Assembly: GCA_947247005.1 (NCBI GenBank)
Contig: OX365955.1
Location: 14,861,322-14,925,321 of the forward strand
Direction: 5' to 3'
Length of the DNA: 64,000 bases
DNA from: Spisula solida
Taxonomy: Eukaryota > Mollusca > Bivalvia > Venerida > Mactridae
Under the pieces are notes generated by a model that saw only the letters and a program-made list of their open reading frames with translations, did not search any database and was not told where the DNA came from. Positions 23,201 through 38,200 of this stretch are shown one piece after another (within the stretch, counting starts at the first letter, position 1; each line of letters starts with the position of its first letter). A program made the translations under genes and the position numbers.

Positions 23201-26200
23201 GCTCGGACTAACATTCAGACATGCATACATTAGGTTTATCGCATTTTGCAAATATATTTTTATCAGTATAACTGACGATGCACATGTAAGGCAACACCTT
23301 TATATCGGATTTTGAAATCGTTATTTTGTGCGCCGGGTCAGCGTTAGAGACCCTATTCAGACCAGCTGTAACTCTCGGACCATGTATTTGTTTTTGTTCA
23401 TAATTGCACTGTACGTAGAAAAAGGGTTCCGCATTTTGATGATATATTTTTTAATATAAATTGTTTAACAATGCAGATTTTAGAACAATAGTCATGTTTA
23501 TTTTGGAATGTCCCTCCTAAAGGCTAAACAATATACATCCAGCTATAATTTCAATGCTAAACTAACATACTGTATTCGCACTACCTGTTCAGACAATGTA
23601 TGTAATCTTTTGTGTACACGTAAACAACTACATCACTCTCACCATATCCATAACTGTAACAGGTGTAAAGCCTAGGCCACACTGAGTATTTTGGCCTCTG
23701 TTGAAATTAATGAGCGATCAGGACATCGGGAACAGGTTCCTCGTGGTCTTGGGGAAGCTTCGGGGAAGTCATGAGACTTTTTATGATATCGGAAGGAATT
23801 GTGCTGAATCGGGTGGTATCGGAAGAAATCAGGAGAACATCGCCGATGTGGAATTCTTCAGGGGGACCTAGGCTTAAGATTGATAACGATAAAATACATG
23901 ACTCACGTGCTTGTAGTCGCGAACACTATCATAATGGATGGCATGAAACTTGCTATAAAACGGTACGGGTTCTTGCGACATACGACGTATAGAATTATGG
24001 GCATTATTACAAACATCATCAACACCAGGCCTAATGTCACTGTGAGGAAATAAAACCCTAGTTGCCGGAATGTTTCTCCTAGATCGTGAGTGGTTGCCAT
24101 GGTTTTAGCAATAAGGCTGGCTACACCTACCGGGGTTGACCTAAAAGTAATCAACAACATGGATTATAATTAGACAAAAGTCAAAGAAAGGTATATTTAG
24201 AATACATAGTAATAATAGAATAGTAATATATTAAATTATTTTATCCGTTATCCTTATAACACCAACGGTAATTTGTTAAGGGATGGTTTGTATCTACTAG
24301 TACTACAGTGTATATCTAAAAAGCTTAGAAAAAAGCTAAAGTTATTAGCTCCGAGAAGTAAGCAGAATTTTGGAAAATCGTAGTTCGAAATTCAATTTCA
24401 AGCTGCACGCCAATAACCAGCTAGCAGTGAGTTCGATATTCACAATAACTTCGCCAATTTCCAGGTAGTGTCCAATATCTTGTCAACATTTAGTACAGTA
24501 TTTAACTTTCTAGGACCGCTAATAGTCATGTTGATATCGACTTTCCAGCAAGCAGTGAGTTCGATATTGGACCTAAAAATCTCAAAATTCCAGCTGAGAC
24601 CAAAATTCCAGCCAGCAGTGAGTTTGATATTCGACTTAATAAAAACTCAAATTTCTGGTAAAGACCGAACTTCGAACCAGCATTGAGGATATTCGACTAA
24701 CAGAAAACTCAAATTTCTTGTTGAGATTAAATGTTCAGCAAGTTGTTAATTGGATAATCGACATAACAAATACTTCAGCTTAGACTGAAATTTCAGACAG
24801 CAGTTAGTTAGTTCAGCTGGAAATTAGAATTTTATTGAAATTGATATCGAACTCACTGCTGACTTAATATTCGGTGTCCGCAGGAAATTCGAGTAGTTTT
24901 CAGTAGTTTATACCATACCGGTATTGAATTTCAACCCTCGGTTGGGTTTCAGCCACTTACCAGATAAGTACGCGGAGTAATCTCATGATTATAGCTGTTC
25001 CTGCACTGAAAAATGCCAGAAATACCTCACACAGTTCTTTCATCTCTGCCGCCACCACACCAAACATGGCACTTATAATGATCAAACCTGTAATGTTAAT
25101 GTTATTTACAAATTGTAAAATCAGAACTTTTCGCGGGAGATTTATTTTCGCCATAATCGCGAAACAGATAAGTTCCCGAAAATTTATGTTCGTAAACTTG
25201 AACAACGGGCAGTTAAACTAAGAAAGTGGTTCCTTCTGAAGATCAAAAATCGTGAAATACTTGAGACTAACAAATTCACGGAATCACCATGAACAGCAAC
25301 TATTGACCAATGAGGAGTTACTGTTAACCCACCAACAACAACACATGGTCAATGATTACTGTAGACCAATGAAAAACAATTACCCACTCATTCACACAGA
25401 ATACTTATTCATAGTTGAATTACAAAAAAATAATATAAAGTGTTTGTCGTTTTGAAAAGAATGATAGATGCAAAACCTAATTAGAATATAACCCACATTA
25501 TGAGCCAATGAAAACGCCACATTTTCGCGGTTAAATGAAAATTTAATCATTAAAATTTTCTCTTAACAGACTTGACGTCATGCGTTGGCGCTAATTTCTA
25601 TCGGCCAATCAGAATGCAGAATGTTATATTCTAAGTTAGTTAGAACATATTAAGTAAATTTTAATGACTAAAAAGGACTCGCTTCGCTTCGCTCGCTCCG
25701 CCCTTTTTAATCATTAAAATTTACTTAATATGTTCTAACTATAACATAAACAAGTTATACTATAGATCGAAAAATAGATGAGTATTGGGCCGTTCAAACT
25801 CTTTTAAGTCTAGGTCCCACTGAGCATTTTTTGCCTCGGCGATGTACTACCGATTTAAATCAATGAGCTATCAGGACATCGAGAACAGGTTCCTCGTGGT
25901 CTAGGGGATGCTTCGTGGAAGTCATGAGGCAGTGTATGGTATCGGAAGAAATTGTGAGGAATTGTGTGGTATAGGAAGAAATCGGGAGAACATCGCCGAT
26001 GTAGAATTCCTCAGTTGGACCTAGGCTTTAGCTGTATACACTATATAGTGGATACACAACGGTAACGGCTCAGTGGTTAGAATCTGTTTATACCTAAAAT
26101 GTTTGTTGAGTTCACAGATCCCACGTATTTGCTCGTCATTTCTCGAACTGTTATCGTGGTGTTGTCAGTGCCGTTAAATATCGGTACCGTCTGGGTTGAA

Positions 26201-29200
26201 TATTCGTATTTGGTTTGTGTCTGAAAAGAACGAAGGGAATATACAAGATATATATATATATCATGCACATATTTGGATTTGAAACAGTGGCATTAACTTT
26301 TTTTCAATAAATAAGGAAACTGTTAAAACTATCTCTTGTGGTTAACTATGAGTATATCAACTGCCACAGTTTGAATAATCCATAAGTGATTGAACCATTG
26401 ACCCGTCCAGTGAGTCATATAAACATGGAGGCATTGTTATTAAAAGAGCCAAAATACATCAATTTTTGGTGCGAGTGGCAAATGTGAAAAATGACCTGAA
26501 AATGTCCGTAGGCCTGCTGTTCTAACCAGTTTCCTGATGAAAGTAAAAGCCTTCGTGATTAATTCGCATATGAACTCTAAACCGTGATTTATTCACCGAT
26601 ATATCACACAAACAAAAATAAATGTCCTAAATAGATCTATATTAAAAACAAAATTATTAGATTACGCTATAAAACAGCATAATTAGGCTAGTCTACGTCA
26701 GCAAACCCCTAAAAACCCCTACAGAGGAAATTGATGGACTATCATCATGAATAACCGGTATCGTCGCAGAACATAAGTCATCAGACAAACGGTCTAACAA
26801 CAAGTTTAGCGGGTAAGTAGATCTATATCATATTAAAACGTGTAGACTGATGATGATATGTATTTTTTGCCGAGTTAGAAAATAAAATTTTAAAAGAGTT
26901 GGAAGTATTAGCCAAAATGTCATATCTTAGGCTTACTATATTTTACTTAATTATTCCATGAACATTAGACATTTTCATTTTCCGATTTCTCGTGCACGTC
27001 GATTCTCGAAAACATGATTTGCGAAATGTTGACCTATATATAAAACAGACATCGAAGACTCGTACGAGTACCGTACGGAATTTTTAACTTGTACGAGCAT
27101 CGTACGGATATCGTTCCAGTGCATCTCTTTAGTTCGTTCGTGGTCTGTACGAGCTGTGACCTGACGGTAAGAACATACAAAAACCGTTAGGATTTCAAAA
27201 ATTGTGAACTCGTATGAGTTGATAAATTCATACGGATATCGTACTAGCTTTGTGACCGTAGCCTTACCTGTTGAAAACACGCAGACAGCATATTGTCGGG
27301 AACTATGTTGCTGAAATAAAAACAATATTATACAGTAGTTGTTTGGAAACATTAATGCTACCAACTTTAATTAAACCTTCCCACATACCAGAATATTGCC
27401 ATTTATTAACTAGTATTTTATAGTAAAACATGGCGGATATACTGACGACATTTGAAAACGCAACAAGTATTTAATTAATAACAGATGATAGCTCATTTGT
27501 CTACATGCATTTCACAACGCAGGTCGTTAAGCTTTTAACAAAGTAAGAACTACTGTATTATGTAAACTGTTGTATGCGTGTGTGTATGTTTATATCAGTA
27601 TTCTTTTTCAACTGCTATGATTGTACTCTGATGATATGTCCTATGTACTAGATTGTTTGTTCATATTATATAATTGATACTCTGATTCTTTCATTATGAT
27701 GACTTGGCATTTGAGGGTTGCTAAGCTGATTACTCTTATAGTGATATGTTCAATTTACGAGTTACAAATACATACATTCTTTCACGAGTTCATATACATT
27801 GTATGTTAAAACTAGCTTAGTTGAATTTGTGAATGTGTGCTATGAGGTATATTGCAGTATATTATTGATCATTACCTGTCAATGCTAATCTAACCCCATT
27901 TTCATACTACTGTTTGAAATCGTAATGTCACAATTTTAGCTTTTATTTCGCTTTTCGCCTTCTAAGCCAAACGTTTGTGACAATTTCACACTAAATCTAG
28001 ATGTATATCGTATTACTATATCTGATTGCATACATGCCACAACGTTTGCTTACACTTCGTTTTCGCCCCGTAAGCCAAGGTCTGTGGCTAATATTGATAT
28101 ACATTGTATCCAGTAGTTATACAGCGCCATATGTAAATATATCATTCATATGTTTATTTATATTTGTACATTAATGTTTTGTTATGTTTTGTAAATATGT
28201 TATGCTCTCCAAAATGGTTTATGAAATAATTATAATGATAATAATAAAGACTTTATTTAAAGAGGCAACACAGTTGGGTATATACCCAGTCTTCCCTGTG
28301 AGCCTCATTATGCATTTACATATATGTACAGATATGAAGGTTAATATGAAAGCATTTACGTATATTTGTGTATTCTGGTTCCCGCTATTTACTGGTGATA
28401 TTGTGGTCCGGCTTACGTTCAGTATTCATGTTTTACCTGAGTGAATGCAGCAACTTGTGATCCAGTAAACCACACCAAGGATTTTCCGTATTTAAAAGCG
28501 TTTACCGACACGTTTAATAAACAAATCGCGAATTGAACAGGGCTGGTATTCATAAGCAAAACGAAAAATAACCCAATACAGAATTCTCTGTACTACTAGT
28601 ACACTGTTTCTTGTATGGTTGTAAATAGTTTAATATCGTACCGGAGAAGGTCGGCAAATATATCTTCTGTTTCCATGACAACTGTAGTAAGCTTGCGAGC
28701 GTCAACGTTAGACTGTATTCCTTCTCCTGTTTTACAAATAAATATTTCTGGTTAATGCAAAATATAATACTACATGTATATATAAACGTGTTTTCAATGG
28801 TAACTTCACGACGTCATAGTAACGTCATGAGAATACACACGGAGATATAAGACGTGTCGTTAAATTGGGATAAAATCAGCTTTGATTAATGATCTTGGAC
28901 TTTTTATATAGTGTGGTTCCACCTTAATCTCAGACAGGCAATGTTACGATTCAGATATCAATGTAGCAATTTGCAGGCATAATGAAATACCTTTTGAATG
29001 ACGCTTTTTGTTCACATTGCAATCAAAACGTAAGCTTCAATGTGGTCGAGTGTGAATACCATGTATTCTGTGGTTGTGTAAGGTTTATTGATATTCGTAA
29101 TGAATATTATCTCAATTGGTATACTCAGGGCAGACATTTACAAGTTTTTTTAATATACTGAAATTCAAAAATGAGACTGTTAATATGTAAAATGCACGTG

Positions 29201-32200
29201 AACAAGCTTTTAACAGGGTTTGATAAATACATTATTGTATAAGATTCCATGTCTTAGTACTGTAGGTTCATTGAACCATGTATATTTAGGAACACAAAGA
29301 CGCTTTATGTTTTATTGTGCACTTATAATATATAACTGTATTTTGGGCCGGAGGTTTGTGTTACACAAAGGGATTCGATCCGGTAAAAATATCCATCAAT
29401 TCTACACTATAGGTATAGTAAGGGAAATTAGTTATGACTGATCCTAAAATACCCAACTTAAAAGTATAACTATATTTCAGACAGGTCGAATGCAATCATT
29501 CGATTGGTATTACACACTTCACAACAATATAATATCATACATAAAAACACAACTTTTATCAATACATGTACACAATGCCGCCTGTGTCGAGCATAAAATG
29601 TTCGCGAAATGCGTAAAACCCGGTTTGAGGACATACGTGTGAGTCGTCAGAAACTAAAAAAACGGCCTTCGATAAAGAAGAGAAATCATTATGTACGCAT
29701 GATCTCAATATATTAGTACGACGAATTGATAGCGTTTCTGTACCGCTTAAATAGACGATAATCCGAGTTCAGGGAGAACTGATATTCAATTTCTAATATT
29801 TACATTCAGTTCGACCATTTGTAGTATCACGTGACGGACCATGTGACAATATAGAAAATGATTGGTGTTCGGGAAATATCTTGTTACTCTTCAGCCAATC
29901 AAATTACTCGTAACAAAGCCGTGCTGTCACTGTAAAAATGGCCGAGGCGAATTACTTTCAGTCAATGTTGTTGAATTTCTGCTTTCGACTAGCTAAGCGG
30001 TACAGAAACAGACGAGTGTCGGTGAGTTCCTCTATCAAATCGTTAGCATTCGACCTGTTATTGGACATAATTTTGAGTAGGGTATTTGAGGATCAGTCAT
30101 AAATAATTTCCCTTACTGTACCTATAGTGTAGTGGTAAATTTTGTTAGCCGAGTCGAAACCATAAGACCTATAAGTCAAAATGTACCGTGTAGTAACGAG
30201 TAGTCACTTCTACCACACATTTCGGGAGATGTACGACACATTTATTGTATAGTTGCCACAGTACAGAAATGTCTTGGTGTGACACCGAAATAACGTGTGA
30301 TTTGTAAGTCAGGATGCACCTTGTAGTTAGGGAAGATATACATCTTTTGGAGTACACATCTTATACATCAAGACTGACCGTGTAGATGCACCTTAACAGA
30401 TTCAGAAGGATTTCACTAAACTCCTTAAAAAACTTGTGTTTTCAAATATCTCAAGTGTTCCTTTTCGCGAACATTCACGAACATTCCATTCTCGAGCATT
30501 CACGGACATTCACGAACATTCTCGAGCATTCTCGTTCATTTTGATTTGTACGTGTAATCATAGGAACCTGAAGTTCTATCAATAAACTATCATAGCACTC
30601 GATCCATTCATCTATTCATTAATTTTAATATAATGATAAAAAGTGTAACACATTCCGCCCCACCCATACAAAATGGAATCTCGTAATCAACAAAGGTTTG
30701 TTGTCAACTTTATTATTTTACTTTATATAATGTAGGAACGCAAGTACTTACCTGGTTTTAGCAATAAACATAGAATTAACGCCAAAATACACGGGAAGAA
30801 ATTGGTCACCAGAATGTAGATCAGGGTTATACAACTAACTCTTCCATTTGTCCGGTGGTCCATTCTAGCTGAACCTTAAATGATGACATAACCATGTTTC
30901 ATAGTACGAACAAATCAACCTGGTCCTCGAACCTGCTAATATGAACTAAGGCACAGCTTAATTTAGCGGATTATATCTTTAATATTAACAAACAGGTCAG
31001 CTATATCATTTATCATTTACACTAGGCTAGTTGATTTTACCTAGAAGTTAATAAGAGATTTCATTGCTTTCTGGTCTAACTACATGTATTGTTAGTTGTT
31101 GAGGTTCAAAAACGCAAGAAAAATGCATCGACAATCATCTTACACATATAGTAAATATCTGCATCATGAAGCAGGGGTGATCCGGAGAGGACGCTAGAAT
31201 ATAACTGTGGATTTGAAACTAACAGAACAATACCAATCAGGACGTCAATGGTTCGAATCCTGACAACCAGGGCACGGGATCAGACAGAGCAATTACTACT
31301 AGGAATGTTTTATGTGCATATTAAACGTACAGAAATGTTTGAATGTGGATGTCCATGGTACGAATCCCGGCAGCCAAGACAAAGTCTCCGAAACATGTTT
31401 TCCGGAATTTAATGGTATGGGGTAACGGATAATAGGCTGTATAGCGGGAGTGAATTTAATTATTCTCTTTTCTACGCTTAAACATGAAAACCGTATAAAA
31501 CCATTATTGCACATTATTATTAAACATCTTTGTTTTTAAGCTTTATCAAAAATTATCCTTACAAGAAATTCATGCCCTCCGGCTGTCAAGCCTCGACCGT
31601 AACTCTAGCCACGTCCAATGTTTATACCAAGACTGCAAACAGTATCTAACATTGAGGCCGATTTTTCAAGTTTTTGCTGGTTGGCATTCAATTTGTGTTT
31701 GGATTTTGTTAATAGACAGCTAATTGATATTGTTTATCACATGGTTGGTCCCAGTGTATTTGTTTTTGTGCAGGTGCGCCCATTTCAAATCTAAGATACA
31801 CGAACTTGCAGGTGAAGAGGCTTCTAGAAAATGTGTGACTTTTTTGTGTACAAAGTAACGAAGGACGATACGAACCTGCTTTCGTTTTTTAAGTTCACTG
31901 TATACCTATGTTGATTATGTGTATAAAAATAAGACTTTCCTTGTTTAAAACAAGTAATCAGTTAATTTAACTGATTATAGACAGGCTGTCAAGTTCTGTG
32001 TTTTCTCTATGATTTCCCAGCGTTCCTTTACCAACATGGCGGTCGGTCAAAGTGCTCTACTAAGCAACCGATTATTTATCTCCCTTATTAATGTTTTCTA
32101 GATATTCGAGTTTTGGAATATTTTTAAACATCATTATAATATAAAAGAAAATTAATGAGCTACAGAATATCGCATTTAGGTTACTATTGTTATTCTATTG

Positions 32201-35200
32201 GCGGCCATTTTTCAATAACTTTCTAGGCCTGCGCGCCTGTAACAAACATTTGCAGATCTATTAGTGAATTCGAACTCTGACCAAAATACGTGCACATGTT
32301 GACTTAATGCGAATTTTATTCGAGGACTTCGCGCTCGAATAATTCGCTATTAGCATTATTTAACAGTCGATTATTTCTTAGCAACTACTGGCTTGTTTTT
32401 AATGAATTCCATGGGAACATTTACTACCAAGAGTAGAATGATGCAAATATAGTAGCAACATCACGAACGCGTTTGAAGTGCTTATGTGAAGCACAATCCT
32501 GCAACTTTTTGTGTTAACATTATAATTGTTTTACTTTCATGAAAATATTATCTGGTTTCGTGATTTTCTTTCTGCTTTCGCAAAATCCTCCATTATTTTC
32601 ACGAAAATATTTATCGTTATGTGGTGGCGTATCTATACTTCCGTATAAATCAAATTTAACCACGCGGTACTAAATTTCCATAAAAACCCTTGTTCGTTAC
32701 ACATGAAGTTATAACAGTTATTAAACACATTCAATGTATTATTAAACCTGTTTATAAACTAGTATAAACTAGTATCATGCACAACTTTAATCACATTACA
32801 CATGATGTTTTTGCATATTTTAACTAAATAAGTTTCATAAAGTACAGTGTAGCAAAACCACGTGACTAGATCTGATATCACTAAAGGCAATAGTCGGGAG
32901 TCCATACGGAGAAAATATGACGGGCCATGGCATCGGAGAGTAGAATGTGGCATCCATGCTATATGTTATCTTTGATATGTGTGTAATCTGAAACGGCCGG
33001 ATGTCATCCGTGATTTTGCCTCGTTTTCTCAAAATTAGGTCAAAGCGTCGCCTTAGTATTATCTTGCGCTAACTACACAATTTCATTGTTCGAGAAAAAG
33101 CGCTTCAAAGATTCAGATATGATAATCTCACTCAACATTGGTCGCCTTGCAAGAAATAAAAAATAGTATTATTTGTACTAGAATAAGCTACCTTCACCAT
33201 GAATTTTAATACCCCATGAGCAATAGTTCATTCTAAAATTGAAAAAGTATTTTAGAGATAGCTCATAAAGTGTAACAATATTTTGATTTTCTTTAGTATT
33301 ATACTGAGCCATCAGGAGATAGCACTTGAAATAAGAACGTTTTAAGCGAAACTGTTTAATTTATTATTGATCATTTGCATGTCTATTTTGAGCTATCTAC
33401 AAGGAATGATGTCATTTTAAGAATTTTTGTGTCTAATCACGTGACGAAATGCTTCTTTTTGATTGGTTGTTCAACATTTGTTAGGATTATAGTGCGCTAT
33501 CTCACGTACATAGCTCAAAATAATCCTTACTTTTGAGTGTGAAATGTTGAGTTAGCGCAAGGTGTGACGCGCAAACTTCGTAACGGATGCTTCCATTTTG
33601 AAAACAAATGGTCTTATTAGATAGCTCAACATATTAGGAATCAAGGGGTGTAATTATCTCAAAAAATGATTTTTTGTAGATAGCTCAAAATAATCCTCAG
33701 CCGACGAAAGGTCAAATGAGTGCATTTTATATATCTCACTCAAAATATCATTATATCTCTGTCAGTTTTCGGTCAAAATTTATACAAATGGTATCAAAAT
33801 GAAGCTAATGCACTGGGCTATCAATAAAAATAACTTTTTACAAATTCATTCATTTGTTTACTCATGAATATTAATAAGCATACATGAAATTAGCAATATT
33901 TTGTATAAAAATTCGACGTGTATGAACAATATATTTGTTATAATGTCGTCATTTTTGCTATTTGAAAGCCTAAATGATTTTTATTTAATGGTGAGATACT
34001 AATTTATTGATATGTTAACTGGTCACTTACCTTCTCATTGATTTAAGGGCACAAGTTTACTTAGAGTGGGTGGGGTAAAATGACACATTAACCCAAACTA
34101 ACACAGTAACGTCTAAAGTATTAAAAAAAGTAATATCATTATGTTTGCATTGATTTAAATGGGTTTACAAGTAACAACTATTATATTGGTTTCGGAATGG
34201 ACCAATTCATTTAAAATATGTCAACATTCGTTTAAGGAGGAATGAGCTACCTACACGTAGGCGTACACGTGCACTTCAAATAGTAATTTCGAGTTTAGTG
34301 TGATAAATAGGAACAAACATAAAATTAGGTTCAAATTATGCTATATGAATATAAAAAGACGATGATAATCATAATGACATTGCAAATTGTTCATTATACA
34401 CTTTTACTTGTTCCTTTAAAAAAGCTCAAAATCGGTGGGGACTGGTTCATTTTAAAGCATGAATACTGTTACATAATATTATATTTCCATACAAAATCAG
34501 ATTTATATTTTCATTCATGTTTAAATTAGAATGAATATAAAGTTAACGCATACTTTTCATGTAATAACATCTACAGAGTACCGAGAAACGACAGGTACCA
34601 ATGCACGTCCGTGGGAGCTTTGATAATTAAACACAAGGTGCATGTACCCCCTTAAGTGCTAAAGACAATAACGTTCTTGGCAATAATTTTAAACTACGAA
34701 TTTATATAGAAAACGCCACAAATCATTCATGAGATAATAGTGTATATATGTGCAAATAAGACAAGTTACAATGTCGCTGTTTAGTTTGAGATTGATTGTG
34801 AACATTTGCTGTGGATATATTTGAACGTGAATTTACAAACACCTTCTCAGTTCGATGCAAGCAGTATGAAGAATTAGTAGATCACGACTTGATTTCTGTA
34901 TTCATTACGGATGAATCGGCTCGTATCCGTATACAAGTACCTGGTTGGTAGTTTGCTCTTGTGGCGTGCAGTTCGAGCGCATCACTTCACATCACTGGAG
35001 CAGTGGCATAGAGGTAGGGTGCGCGCTTCGGGTCGAAAGGTCCCGGGTTCATTCCCCGTTTGGACCACAGCTCAATTTCTCTGAGCAAGAATAACCCACA
35101 TGCTCCACTCAACCAAGGTGTGAATTGGTGCCTATGAGGGCGATGTCTGTACACGTTCGATAGTTCTGGGCGCCGCAGATAGGTGTTGGCTGCACACGCA

Positions 35201-38200
35201 TCAAGAGAGAAATAGTCTCCTCAGGGAAACTCGAACGCAAGATTCCTAAGGTAGCCCAATGACCAGCGAAGTTAAAATGTCAAAGGGTGGCTGAACAGCT
35301 GAACTCCATTTTTAATGTTTTGGCGGAAGCATTTCAAGCCTTGTTTTATAGAGCTTTAACAAACAGGAGTCACCAACAAGCTTGTACAACTGTCTGTCTC
35401 ATCTGAATGTACGTCTCTTCTAATATCCAACAGAAGGTCATATCTTTTCCAGCAGAAAAATAGTTTCACATCCCGCCAAAGAGAGGAGTCCCACAATGAT
35501 ACGGTGGTCGTTTGGAGACATGTTCTGAAAATTATATGTACATTGGGAGTAAATCATCGAGGCAGTGGGATAGGCGTACATGTATAACTTCAGGACCACA
35601 TCGGGAGTCATCCGATGTCTACCGATACCCCCACCCCAATTCCTCACGATGACCCAAAATGTCTCATGACTTACCCGAAGTTTGCCTTCAGAACTACAAT
35701 CCCGAGACCGCGAGTGTGTCCCCAAAATATCACTGCCTAGCGTATAAGTATCCATGGTTACTGGTATTCCCGAGTCTCTGGTGCGCTTCTGGGATGCCTT
35801 GCCGGGATATTCCCGACATGACAGCGCGAAAACATCGGGTAAAAATATGCATGCATTGAATTTCCTGACGTATGTACATGTACTCGCGTTATTACAAGAT
35901 GTCTCAAGAGTCCCCAAAACTTTCACGGAAGCTTACCCGAGACACCGGATACCTTCCCTGAGATACATGGGATCCTAGACGCCTTCTAAGCTTTAAATCC
36001 ATCGGGAGTACATTCCCGAGTAAGAGGAACTGACGCATAACGTCTGGAGCACATCGAGAGATTTTGCAATGCATCCCGATATTCCTTGATTATCATGATT
36101 CATCCTGATGTCACAACTTGTCTGATGACCTCCCCGATACTTCCCATAGACCACGAGCAACCTATTAACGATGCCTCCCGAATCTCCATCGACTGTTCAT
36201 CCCCTAGACAAAGACATACGCCATGGGACATGTATATGCTTCAAGAGGCCGGACCTGAGGAAAAAAGGAATCGATGAAGAGAACTGAATGCGGAGTTAGT
36301 AATGCATCCTTCGCTTGAAGCACCCAAAGCATGAAAATGACCCTCGCATCTTTTGATGACATTTGGCATACTTCGCATCTTCTAGTTGTCTTCTGTACAT
36401 TGTGGTAGCTTTCTCTTACAACAAGCTCGTTCTTTCTTAGCAACGTCTCTGACCTTGTTCTCAAACTAAATGGGAAAGTAGCTCAGCGAGTATCGACTTT
36501 GGTTTTACTCATTAGCAAGATGTAATCGTTTGATTGTGGCATGTTCATACTAGTTTCAGGACCAGGTATAATTCCACGCATCGGTCGTCTTTTTCTACCT
36601 CGTTTGGTTCCAAGTTGTGAAGTATTTATTGATGAGCTTATGATTTGTAAAGTCACAATAGAAACGTTCAAAAAGGTAATTACTCATATGTGCATTCAAT
36701 ACCGTCCTAATCATCATTACTTACTACACATTGCTACTGAATAAAATATCAACAAATTGTATTAACTAAGGCTTTATAAACATTATGAAAGTACGGACAA
36801 GTCAGGATAAAAGATGCGATAGTCATTTTCATGCTTTGGGTGCTTCAAGCGAAGAATGCATTACTTACTCCTCATTCAGTTCTCTTCATCGATTCATTTT
36901 TGGGAGGCGTTTAAGCCTCTCATTACAACCATTGCCCATTTCTTAATACAAAATTAACCGCCTTTAGGCTGCTATCAGAATCCGCATTCAAGTAGTTCCA
37001 GAAACTGTCAACATTCCAAATACTGCTACATATGTTTCTCAAAATTGTGTAACTGATTTAAGCCAATCAGCAACATTTGTTTATTCTAAGATCAAACATT
37101 ATTGTGAAACTGTTCGTTAAATCGATATTTTTGCAAAAAAATCATTACACCGGCCGATACCGAACTTGTTTCATAATACGAAAATGACATGTTCATCAAA
37201 TGTCCCGGTTGTAAAGCTATTTTTAGAAACTTCAGACTACGGTCAAGTGATGGTTTTATCAATGAATAGTATACGGTCTGCAAAGTACTGTTATGCAATC
37301 ATATGGTGTCGCTGTACTAGCTAGCCGCTTTCTATAGACTGTCTCACGCTGTTAGGGAAGTGATTACAAGACGGTACTGTAGAATCTGATAAATAGGCGC
37401 GTAGTATTATTTTAAAGCCACTTTTGATATACGCATTCAATACACGTATTACATATAAATTAATATGCACCTTTTAACAATTATTTAGATACCCAACATG
37501 CCTATATAGTCACATATGCCTATTTTGACATTCAAGACAAGATCGGCAGTAAGAAAACGAACATTAAACGTGTAAAGTCGGTTTAAGCTTTAGTAGCAGC
37601 AACCAGATCGCCTCCCAATAGTACTCTCAGTGCTTTGATTTCCTCAGGTTCGGCCTCTACTGTTCTTCGCATTGCGGTTTTCAGTCTTGTTCTTGGTCTC
37701 TTAATGCCACGAGGTATCAGTTGAGACGCTTGAAGCATATACATGTCCCATTGCGCATGTCATTGTCTAGGGGATGAACTCTCGATGGAGATTCGGGAGG
37801 CATCGTAAATAGGTTGCTCGTGGTCTAGGGGAAGTATCGGGGAGGTCATCAGACAAGTTGTGACATCAGGATGAATCATGATAATCAAGGAATATCGGGA
37901 TGCATTGCAAAATCTCTCGATGTGCTCCAGACGTTATGCGTCTGTTCCTCTTACTCGGGAATGTACTCCCGATGGATTTAAAGCTTAGAAGGCGTCTAGG
38001 ATCCCATGTATCTCAGGGAAGGTATCCGGTATCTCGGGTAAGCTTCCGTGAAAGTTTTGGGGACTCTTGAGACATCTTGTAATAACGCGAGTACATGTAC
38101 ATACGTCAGGAAATTCAATGCGTGCGTATTTTTACCCGATGTATTCGCGCTGTCATGTCGGGAATATCCCGGCAAGGCATCCCAGAAGCGCACCAGAGAC

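Noticed and set aside
31200..31380. Possible tRNA-like or SINE sequence with two B-box-like strings
   Set aside because: No A box or tRNA folding pattern at the right distance and no second copy in the window.
35438..35926. 162-codon minus-strand ORF, mirrored in part at 38048-38504
   Set aside because: It lies in the large inverted repeat, is frame-broken in the other arm, and shows no domain.
36204..36671. Possible transposase C-terminus in the inverted-repeat spacer (KRGRKRRP, RRCEVC)
   Set aside because: The resemblance to piggyBac-type Cys-rich ends is too slight, and the expected further cysteines and histidine are absent.
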